This document shows, in pieces, positions 1 through 10,547 of a stretch of 64,000 nt of DNA. Numbering within the stretch: position 1 is the first letter of the stretch; each line of letters opens with the position of its first letter. Source of the DNA: Rhabditoides inermis (taxonomy: Eukaryota; Nematoda; Chromadorea; Rhabditida; Rhabditidae); NCBI GenBank assembly GCA_963966185.1, contig CAWZYM010000399.1, positions 93,501-157,500 on the forward strand, given 5' to 3'. The notes below the pieces were generated by a model. The model was not told the origin of the DNA and did no database searches. It saw only the letters and a list, made by a program, of their open reading frames with translations. The position numbers were made by a program, and so were the translations under genes.

Positions 1-1760
1 ACATCGTGTGCTACAAATTGAAATTGAAAATTGACATCAGTCCCTCTGTGGCGGAGCGAATAAACAAGTTGACGACGAAAATAGAGACAGATAAAAAGAT
101 AGCTGACCTGCTCCGATGCCAGTGATCCATGTGGCGATAGAGCCGACCGCCGCCACCCACACTCGATTCAGCGACTTGGCTCGAGTGCCGTAGAAACAGA
201 TCGCGATACATCTGTAACGTATAATACATGATGTATGTGGTTGTATTTCACGTGAACGTACGTAAGCCAACATTTGTAAGCTTTTTGTTTATAGTAAAAC
301 ACTCAATCATTACGATGTTTTTCGTCGGCGATTTCAACACAAACAGTTTGCGTGGCACATGGTCTCTGTTTCTGGGTGCAGCTGGTCTGCTGATTGCGGC
401 AGGTGAAAAGCAAATGAGAGATCAGCACACAAATTTTAACAAAATTCGCGCGCGCAACACGAATTACAATGTCTTGTGAAAAGACAAGGATAGCTCCATT
501 GTGTACTCGAAATGTATATAAAACTTAGATATATATATAGCTATATAGTATAGTTATAAATAGAAATGTGTCCCTCACCTATTCAGTCCCAACAGCGCAT
601 AGCTGGCGACTCCGGCGATCCACGCAGCGATCTGACACATTGACAGCGCGGCGTGCACCGAAGTGGACTGAAACAAACATGTGTATTAATAATAATAACA
701 CGTTCACTTTGTACATAAGAGAAAAAGAATATGAAATGGAAGTGTCAGCGAGGCTCGGAAGTAGATGGAGCACAGATTTCCTGGAGCACAAAAATCTTCC
801 TACCTCGACGTGCTCTCCCTTCCAGACGAGGTCGCATCCGGTGGCTATCCCGGCGACTAGCATCACCACACTGTCCGCCAACGCCACATTAGCCATAAGA
901 GTGTAGGCGGACAGGCGATACACCCTGCAAACATGGATTTTACCCATAGCTCTACGGTTTTTGAAATGATTTATGGATTTTTTTCACAGATTCATTTTCG
1001 TGGTTTTCGTATTATAAACCCCCTGGAAACTTTTACAGTAACTTAATAAGATTAACACTTTACACATTCCAAAATTGAAAGTATCGTTGTTTCATTGAAC
1101 TGTTGACGGTACAAACCCCCGGGCGATAAATTGAACCTCACGTCATCTGGCTTGCTACCTTGCTATGTTGCATGTCTCTGGTTCTAGAATAGCGGAATGC
1201 GCATTTCGTGGAAGAGAGAGTGTGTGTGAGCTGTGTGTGTGGATATATTGCGTGCTCTTGACCGTAAAGCGCCCTCTATCCAGAATAGCCACTCGAGTCG
1301 ACCACCCCCTAGGGGATATTGTATTTCCAGACGGCTCACAGTATAGGTATACACACATGACCATATCGAATGAGGGTTGAGCGGGTTAGAGGTGAAAAGA
1401 GTGAGAGAGTGATAGAGAGAGGGGGGAGGGGAAGGATGAAAGGTAGTAGGACAGGGAGATGCTCAGGCGTCGTTCACTCTCATCCCCTTCACTTTCTCCC
1501 TCTCTCCCTCTCTCCTCCTTCTGCTCAGCAGTACTTAGACGAGAACACAAAGATGGCGGGAGGAGGAGAGTGAATCTCTCCGCATCTATGTACGACGAGA
1601 AGAACCAGACTAGGTGCTACTCTCTCCCTGCCTCTATCTCTCTCTCTCTCTCTCTCCTTCTCACTCTCACTTTTTCCTCTCTTCTTAACCCTTCGAGTAA
1701 CATGCAAGGAGGACGGGCAAAAACAATCCCCCGCCACCTGAATAGCCCAAGGGGTGAATC

Positions 1761-1819
<59 letters not shown>

Positions 1820-1824
1820 GAGAT

Positions 1825-1855
<31 letters not shown>

Positions 1856-2175
1856 TGTCGTGTGCGAGAGCCTAAATGTGAGACACACAAATCGCATTGC
1901 ACGCTGCTCTGACAAGCGCTTTTTGCGCGCGGCTCAAGGATCCCCCCATAATATCTTCTGGCAGTTCAGAAGTGTGTCTCAATCCCCCCTCTCGCTCATT
2001 GCACACACGCAGGTGTTGGACATACCAGATGCAATTACAATTGGATATAGTGTTTCGTCGGTTAAAAAGTGAGCGGACCGGGTGAAATTTGATGAAGTTT
2101 TTTTTTCAGTTGCGAGTTGTGTTGGGGATCTGCCACTGCGCATATCAATGGCTGTGTGTTTCGGGGAGAGGGAGA

Positions 2176-2229
<54 letters not shown>

Positions 2230-2649
2230 ACTATGGTTTCTAGACGGACATATGGCAAGTGTGGAAGCAAGAGCTGGGAGACTTTTGAGATCTCAACTGT
2301 AAACAAACGCCATCGACTCGTAAACAACGAAAAATAGAAGAAAGTTGCAAAGAGATCATCCACACAAAAGTCGGCCTAGACGCGGATAATAAAATAATAG
2401 CAAGCACGCGCGTGTGCCAGACGCATACGTAAAACTCGACGAGCTAATGCGATAAGCGAATCAGAGGGTAAACACATTGGCCGCTCACCTGTTGGAGACA
2501 ATCATGACGACTGTGGCGAGGTTGCACAGCATTCCGACCGTGCCGATCGCGATGTACGCGCCGCCCGTCAACTGATCCACGTCCACGTCGAGTAACGCAT
2601 CTGAAGGCCTCGACGACGACGACGGCATCGCGGAGAGGCGCGCATCCAT
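1..2649 (-). CDS. Nematode 7TM receptor (Srx-like), 5' part, runs off the left edge
   Basis: Exons seen: 2649-2489, 924-804, 667-579, 211-108, and probably one starting at 10 that leaves the window. The joined frame is open for 158 residues. Exon 1 begins at ATG 2649, ten bases after a TTGCAG acceptor (2657-2659), consistent with trans-splicing. Residues 27-52 form TM1 with the G-x-x-G-x-x-x-N pattern (GTVGMLCN). Exon 2 gives TM2 (LMANVALADSVVMLVAG). Exon 3 gives TM3 ending in LGLNR, and exon 4 continues CIAICFYG and a TM4 helix. The LNR-C motif after TM3 and the overall pattern resemble the large nematode Srx/serpentine chemoreceptor families, which act at the plasma membrane of sensory neurons. 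Family assignment at the superfamily level is firm; the exact subfamily is inference. Introns 1 (about 1.6 kb) and 3 are long compared with the other genes here. Confidence 0.7.
1763..1855. repeat. (GA)n microsatellite
   Basis: Near-pure GA dinucleotide run with a few GGGA and ATAG interruptions, in the first intron of the 7TM receptor. Further tracts of the same kind in this intron or just upstream of the gene lie at 2166-2227, 2971-3020, 3557-3595, 3710-3743 and 4430-4478. Confidence 0.95.
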
Positions 2650-2969
2650 ATCACGCCTGCAACGTAGTGGACTAGAGGCAACATATTGGCGTCACTCGGT
2701 AATAAACAGTCTGGAAAGGAGAGAGTGCGCAAATTCGGGGATGCGAGAAAGGGAGAGAGAGAGAGAGAGAAAGGCATCGCAGCGAACCGAAGGGCAATCG
2801 CCCTCGGAAAGAGGCACATGAAAACAGCAATTAGACCCGGGCCGGCGAGCCGCTGCCGTCGTTTCGAATATATGGAAATTTGAGTGGCTGTGTGGCTCTC
2901 TCTCTCTCTCGCTTTCGCAAGCGAAACCTAGGAGAGCGCGCCGGTAGAGCGGGCGAGAAGAGAGGGAGG

Positions 2970-3024
<55 letters not shown>

Positions 3025-3289
3025 AACGAACGCTGATTGCTGGGCCGGCGCGAGCTGGCATTCAGAAGACAGGAAGCGAGAGGGTCCCCAGCACCCCCGC
3101 CGCGAAAAAAAGAGGACACGATCAAAGGACAGTGGCGACGACGTTGTCTGAGAGGAAGGGAGGGAGGGGAGAGAGAGGGAGAGAGACAGAGAGACAGAGA
3201 GACAGAGATAAAGAAAGAGAGTCGTATCCACGTAGATACAGTCGCGCACCTCTCCGAAGGTCTAATCGAATAGGCTGCAAGAATTAGAA

Positions 3290-3331
<42 letters not shown>

Positions 3332-3360
3332 AGGGAGGGAGGGAGGGAGGGAGGGAGAGA
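3290..3360. repeat. (GA)n followed by (GGGA)n
   Basis: A GA dinucleotide tract passes directly into about eight GGGA tetranucleotide units, suggesting that the two repeat types expand from each other. Confidence 0.9.
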
Positions 3361-3553
3361 AGGACTTCTGACATATATATGGTCGGTTGCTATCCGAATC
3401 ACTGCCCTCCTTGCTTCTTCTCTTTTAGTCCCTCCTATCTGAACAAATTGCCTCTTTCCCTCGCCCTCTCTCGTCCCTTTCTCTCTCTCTCTTTCGCTCT
3501 CCACACTAGATATATGCGGAGCGCTGAGAGTGAGTGAATGAAAGTGAGAGTAG

Positions 3554-3595
<42 letters not shown>

Positions 3596-3708
3596 CTCGC
3601 GTTCTCCAGAGTGACTGCGAGAAGTGAGAATGGTAATTACAACTAGAAAGATGTACAGAAGAGAACCGCCTCAATTACAAGTGCACATATATACTAACAA
3701 GAGGAGCC

Positions 3709-3746
<38 letters not shown>

Positions 3747-4429
3747 TAGAAGACGAGCCATCGTCTTCACTCGACAAGCTACTCTTCATCCAAATTGTAA
3801 CACACACTCACCCAGCCACTCTCTCTCTCTCCTCTCCTCTCACTCTCAAAAGAGATTCAGTCACCGTCGAAAACATGATTTCCCGACGATTCGCGGAGAG
3901 CCCGGAGAGAAGCGACACAAAGACAGAGAGGGACGCGGCGAGAGAGCGCACTCTGCTCGGGGGGAAAGACGACGAGCGCGCAAGGTACGTAAAGGAGCGC
4001 GGCACAAGTGGATTTGTATCACCACATCATTAGAGGAGGTGTACAGAGGAGTAGGGAATCACGCTCGAAAAGAGAGAGCGAGGAAAAACACAGAGCGATA
4101 GAGCCGAATGTCACTCTCTGGAAGACACATTCCAAGAGTGAGGGCTCCACAACTCACAAGTGAATACTCAGAATGGGACGAGTGAGGGAGGGATAGTATT
4201 ATGCCTGGAACGTCGCGAGTCGCCCAAAATTCGCCCTCGTGGCTGCGGCGACACCCAAATTTCCGTAAACACTCGTATGTGTGTGGAGTGTGAAGGCAGG
4301 TGGGCAGCAGCCACAAACCGAACACCACTGCAATTAACCGTCAAATCTACGCAATGTGAATTCGCACTGTTTTCAACAACACGATCACGAGCTGCAGCAT
4401 CGCATATGACGCCTCGCAATTTCGAAAGC

Positions 4430-4478
<49 letters not shown>

Positions 4479-4964
4479 CTATACTATACAGTATTGTTGT
4501 CGCTGCGCCTCTCCCTATACCTCTTACTCTCATCTCACCTGCATGGCATGCAAATGCATGCCCACCCCACCCTCTATTATTCTCATTCAATATATAGATT
4601 TATGTATTATATGTAATATTAATAACCGTAATGACAAATTGCTTCCTGTGGTGCGGCGGCGCCTGTCTCTTTGATTATCTCATCGACACGACGACGCTTC
4701 ATTCATATTATATCACTCAAACCTACTAGAGGCAGAAAAAAATACGCAGGTTGAAAATCGGAAAGGCTTGCCTGATAGCGCCACGTGTCAGACAAGTCGT
4801 TATGATTTTTGATGTGCGAAAATACTCCTTTTTAGCAAACTGTCACGATAAAACAGCAGCGATAGCGCAATTATATTCGAAGTAGAAAACAATAGAAAAA
4901 ACGGACTACTTGTACCTTCGAACTATGAGCGTTCACGCTATGACGAACATCGCTCGTCAGTCAA

Positions 4965-5854
4965 ATCGTATGGCGACGTTGTATCCGTGCTCAGTATGTA
5001 GGGACCGCAACGTGAGGTGTAGAATTTGTGTCGAAATCATGTAACATTTTCTGACTGGACGCGTTACTTGCTCTAATTAGCGTAGAACGATTCGCCCTTC
5101 CGCGCTGATTCCAACGGTATTCGATTTATGGGAAAACGTGCCCCGTAAAGTATTGAAAATCGATAAAGAGTGATATGATGACGTCATATTTCTTTGATCT
5201 AGCCGCCATTGCCCAAAATGAGTAATGAAAAATGGTGTCATAAGAGACGTAATTCATCGAGTACTGATTGATTATAATCAAACAAAGCGTAGTGCTACTA
5301 TTAGAAACGATTATATTCATAATTTAACTATTAATGACGTCATCAATGCTTTGATCTAGCCGCCCTCTGTCGCACTTTCCCTGTGTGAGCGAGCGCTCGG
5401 GTGCGCGCGCGCCGCGCGGAATTAGAGCGCAATGTGAACGATGAACCCTATGAACATTATATATTTTCGAAATCAGCTTGAAACGATCTACATTCATATA
5501 CAAACTGCTATACCACATCCAAACTTCTGAAATTCTCATTGTGGTCCCTATCAGTATGGACCCCATTAGCATATTTGTAGAGCAATGCAGCGCCCACACC
5601 AACTCGGCTCGAAGGGAAGATGTTCTAATTTGCGGCGGAAGCTCAGAGATTGCAGTCTCGCTGTAGAGAGGGAAAGGGGAAAAGAGAGTGACTGAGACAG
5701 CACCCACGCATCCCTCCCTATCTCTCGTTTTTGCATTGTGTCGAGATTACGCAGGTATAGTGGCGACGGAAATGAGTTGGTGTGGGCGCTGCATTGCTCT
5801 ACAAATATGCTAATGGGGTCCATACTGAGCACGGATACAACGTCGCCATACGAT
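4965..5854. mobile_element. Foldback element with 81-bp perfect arms, interrupted by a MITE
   Basis: Bases 5774-5854 are the exact reverse complement of 4965-4998 joined to 5559-5605 (34 + 47 = 81 bp). The right arm is continuous while the left arm is split by the 552-bp insert at 4999-5550. Without the insert this would be a palindrome with 81-bp arms around a 168-bp spacer (5606-5773). No coding sequence is seen. The host palindrome's own ends and target duplication were not identified. Confidence 0.85.
4999..5550. mobile_element. hAT-like non-autonomous element (MITE), 552 bp
   Basis: The element begins TAGGGACCGCAACGTGA, and the reverse complement of its other end reads TAGGGACCACAATGAGA (14 of 17 identical). 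It is flanked on both sides by the identical octamer TCAGTATG (4991-4998 and 5551-5558). Short inverted ends starting TAGGG and an 8-bp target-site duplication are the hallmarks of the hAT superfamily. There is no transposase reading frame, so it is non-autonomous. Inside, TTTGATCTAGCCGCC occurs twice in direct orientation (about 5192 and 5350), each time just after a TGACGTCA palindrome. Confidence 0.8.
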
Positions 5855-7678
5855 CTGATATTTGTAGTCGCCAACATTTGTAAGCGATTGCATACGTAAT
5901 AGTGAGACTAGCGCTACTTTGCTTTACTACCTCGACTCCCGATCTATGACCATTCACATTGAAGTTATTCTTGTCATTTTCAGCTAGACATTCCCAGATA
6001 AATTTCTGACTCTCTGAGGCGAGTGGTAATCGTACAAGTGCAAGTGTCTAATCAAAATATTCTGGGTGACAATAGTCAGTGTCTTCCGAACCACAAACCA
6101 CACTTTTCCAATTGGATGCCTAAAAAATTCGGACGAAAACCAAAACACATTTCACATTACCTGACAACATAACGCGGTTCGCGAACGAATACTAGATATT
6201 TTTATGAAGGAGTACAGATATACTTGAATCGTTTATCATGCTTTTTCCATACGTGTACAGTTTCCTTGAATGTTGCGGGAGAGAAAATGGTTCGCACATA
6301 ACTGTCTGCGGAACTACTCTTTTAGCAATAACTACTTTCAAGTTAAGTCGAGCGAAATCCGTTAACGTATTAAATCAGCAAGAAAAAAATAGGGAAAACT
6401 TTAACTAAGTATGTTCCTATTAAGTATTTATAGAGAGAAAAACACAAAAGAAACATGGTTGAGATATATAGAATGCAGGTATAAATCGAGAACAAGTAAT
6501 TATTTCTAGCCAGGTATGTATATGCTAGAAACAGTGTCCTGATTTGACTCATCATCGTCAACCTGCAAACAGGAAGTGAGAAATGAGCAGATAATGATTT
6601 TTCAATGATTTTATCGTGGTCTGTGGGTTGTGTGTGATATCGAGAATAGGAAATTATGAGCAATGTAAACACGAATAGACGAAAAAAACTACAGATTTCG
6701 CTTTTGCAATCTTCGATTCTGATGATAATATTTCATAAAATTCCATTCTGATCTTATGTTAGTACAAAAAATGTATCATTCCAAAGCCGACATCTTTCCA
6801 CATAAAGCTCAACGAAAAAAGAATGTTCTGAGAATGTTTTGGCTGGCAAGTGGGGTCGAGACACTACTTGCAAAGTGTGTACGAAATACAGGAACATTTT
6901 CAACGTAGATCCTAGATAGACAACGGCTATCATGTGTGGAAAAAATATCGAAGAAGGCGAGATTCAAATTCAGGAGAAGAAAACCCGTCAAAAATATTGC
7001 TAACCTTGCAATAGATTATTCAAAAATTCTTCGATTTCGACATATGAAACACGTCCGACGACAATTAATTCGGCGCACGGTGCACCCAATAACATCATGA
7101 CTTATTTAAAGCAGTGAGACAATGGCTTGGCACAGTATAATGGACGATTCATAGCAGTTATTCGATTCTAAAAAAAAAGTGGTGTAGATAGTCTAGCCAA
7201 CGTTGCAGTTTTTGTCCCTAACGGTGACGTTCCGTTATTATCTACATACTGGATTGGTTCGACGTGTTATTTCAAACTTATCCCCTGTTGTTGTCTATTA
7301 GCAACAATTGCAACCAAGATACACGATGATAGTCCCGGCCGGTACCAACACACATTCGGTCCGGTGTAAGGAACCGAAACAGAATATGTGCGTAGTTAAT
7401 TACATGTACTCTTCTCTGACTATTTTTGTCTATTACTCCCATTCTTCCCCATCCTCATTATGTATTACCCCCAAAAACCACAGCTATCAAAACATCTTTA
7501 TATATGTATTATTAATAACGCAACAATCACAGCGTGTCTCCTGTGGCGTACACTCACTATCTCAATCATATCACAACCTGTGTGCCAATGTAAAAAGAGC
7601 AATCTAGCGAAAAGGGGGCAATGGTGCAGTGGAGTATTACAGTAGTCGCTACAGTAAGACAAACTAGGCTACCGTAGT

Positions 7679-10493
7679 CTACTGGATGAGCTTGCGGATC
7701 ATGTACTGGAGGATTCCACCGTGCTTGTAGTACGTCAGCTCCACCTCGGTGTCGAATCGGCAAGTCGCCTGACAAAGTATAAGTATACATATATAGGTAA
7801 ATAAATAAAAGTAAAGGTAGCCGCGATTCAAGAGATTTATGAGTACGCTGCTGCGGGAACGCAAATTATACATATAATAAAATATACAAGTACAGGTGAG
7901 CTATCGTTGGGAAATACCTTTGCCTTCATCATTTCAATTACCAGTACAGGTAAAGGTGACGAAACAGGTATACGTACCTGGAAGGAGGTTCCGTTGGAGA
8001 CCTGGACAGTGAGATCGGCTCCGGGGCGGACGGAGGAGAGGTCAATGGAGAACTGCTCCTTGCCAGTCAGACCGAGAGAGTCGGCGTTCTGAGAGACATG
8101 CGTTAATCTGAGGGAGAGAGGGAGAGAGGGAGAGAGGGAGAGAGGGAGAGAGGGAGAGAGGGAGAGACCCTCACCTGTCCGTCCTTGAACTGCATGGGCA
8201 CGATTCCCATTCCGATGAGGTTGGAGCGGTGAATGCGCTCGAACGACTCGGCGATGACCTGAGCAACTCCACGTCAACACCAAAACACAAACTACACATC
8301 CATCAAAGCACAAAACACATTATGCACCACTCACAGCCTTGACTCCCTGGAGGAAGGGTCCCTTGGCGGCCCAGTCGCGAGACGATCCGCAGCCGTACTC
8401 CTGAAAATAATAAATCAATAAGTTTTATAATTTGAAAAAAACACCTTTCCGGCGAGAATGATGACGGGCTGTCCGGCCTTCTGGTACTTCTCGGCAGCGT
8501 CATAGATGTCGAGCTCCTAAACCACACCAGTTACCGTGATCCTAAAACAAAACTACCGTACCTCTCCGGACGGCACGTGGGTGGTCTGCGGGCCGACCTT
8601 GGAGGCGAGCTTGTTGACGAGGCGAATGTTGGCAAAAGTACCACGCGCCATCACCTGAATAATAGTCGCATAACTACAGTGTCAAGTAAGGTAATCATAA
8701 CTACAGTCAAGTAAGTAAGTAAGTATAACTACAGTACCATACAGTAACTATCGTACCTCGTCGTTTCCACGGCGGGCTCCGTATGTGTTGAAGTCCTTCT
8801 GGGTGAGTCCGCGGCCGGCAAGGAAGCGAGCGGCAGGCGACACCTGATGAGTCAATCAATCAATCAATAACAGATCGATAACCAATCGATACCTTGGAGA
8901 TGGATCCGGCGGGCGAGATGTGGTCGGTGGTGACCGAGTCGCCGAGGTTGAGCAGGCAGTACGCAGACTCAATCGAACCCTTTGTCGGCAGATCGTTGGT
9001 CTAAACGAGAGTGAATGAGGTGAATATGCAATTGAGTTCACTCACCATTCCCTCGAAGAAGGGCACCTTCTTGATGTAGGTCGACTCCTTGTCCCACGGG
9101 TAAAGCTTCATCTGAAGAGAAAGAGTGGATAAGGGAGGGAAAAAGGAGGAAATAAAGAGTAAAAGAAAACCAAAAGAACAAAGGAAGTTAGGGAGACGGG
9201 GAGAAAGAATGAGAAAAAGGAGGAAGAAAGCGACGTGCTGACGTACCTCGGGGCAGGACAGCTTCTGCCACTGCTCGGAGCCGAGCTCAATGTTGGCGTA
9301 GACCTCCTTGAAGAACTGCGGGAGGACGAACTTCTCCTCGAACGCCGCCACCTCGTCGCGCGTCGGCCACACGTCCTTGAAGAACACCGGCTCGCCAGTC
9401 TTCTTGTTGTGGCCTGCGGCGAGGAACGAGTTACATCATACATTGCAGCTACAGCTACAACTACAGTACAGTTATAGTTACAGTACAGATTACAGTAACC
9501 CACAACACCGTATCCCTCACTCACCGATGGGCTGAGTCTTGAGGTCGATGTTGACGTTTCCGGCGAGAGCGTAGACGACGACGAGGGGAGGGGAGGCGAG
9601 GTAGTTGGCGCGCACCTGAGAATAGTTTACGCATAAGTGGTTATGATATACACGCAAATCGAACAATGTACTGCTACGGTTTCAAACTGTTCGTATTCGA
9701 TGCGATGAGAGACACTATACTAGACCAGCCACGACGCCTCGCACACCTGAGCGTGGATGCGGCCCTCAAAGTTGCGGTTTCCGGACAGAACTCCGGCGAC
9801 GACGAGGTTGTTCTGAAAATCAATCAATACTCAATAAGAATAAATCAATTCTCAATAGGTATCAATCAATACTCAATAAGTATCAATCAATGCTCAATAA
9901 AAATCAATCAATACCTCATCGATAGCCTTGGCGACCGACTCCTCGAGCGGGCCAGAGTTTCCGATGCACGTCATGCAACCGTAGCCAGCAATGTGGTAGC
10001 CGAGAGCCTGCAAGACACGATGTGAGACTACGGTATGATTTTCATATTACAGTACCTGGAGGTCGGGGAGGAGTCCGGACGCCTCGAGGTACTTGGTGAC
10101 GACGCCGGATCCGGGCGAGAGAGACGTCTTCACGAAAGGCGCCACCTCCAGACCGTGCGCCAGAGCCTGAAATGGTGAGATGAAACTTTTTTTAAATCAT
10201 AGCCATTATACTCTAGCATACAATTAACAATCTGCCTAATGATTCAAAGTACAGTATACCTATTACCTATACCTAATAGGTCAAAGTGCGCACCTTCCTG
10301 GCGACGAGTCCGGCGGCGAGCATGACCGAGGGGTTGGAGGTGTTGGTGCACGAGGTGATGGCAGAGATGCACACAGAGCCGTGCGTCAGCTGCGCCTCCC
10401 GACCGTTCACCGACACGGTCGCCGACTTGGTCAGCTCCTCCGGCTTCAGGCCAAAGCCCTGCAGAGAGAGAAAGGTGAGTGAGAGAGAGAGAG

Positions 10494-10547
<54 letters not shown>

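Larger units (their letters stand above)
2660..7678. other. Intergenic region, repeat-rich
   Basis: No gene could be supported here. From 2660 to about 4480 it is GA/TC-rich with many microsatellites (including a GA plus GGGA block at 3290-3360). At 4965-5854 lies a nested mobile element described separately. From 5860 to 7678 the DNA is AT-rich with no convincing exon; this must include the 3' UTR of aco-1 (stop 7679-7681), although no clear AATAAA was found on the minus strand within 150 bases of the stop. An octamer ATGCAAAT occurs at about 4547. Confidence 0.6.

Noticed and set aside
6370..6672. 100-codon minus-strand hydrophobic frame
   Set aside because: AT-rich and Leu/Tyr/Ile-heavy as expected by chance in AT-rich DNA; no acceptor or conserved motif.
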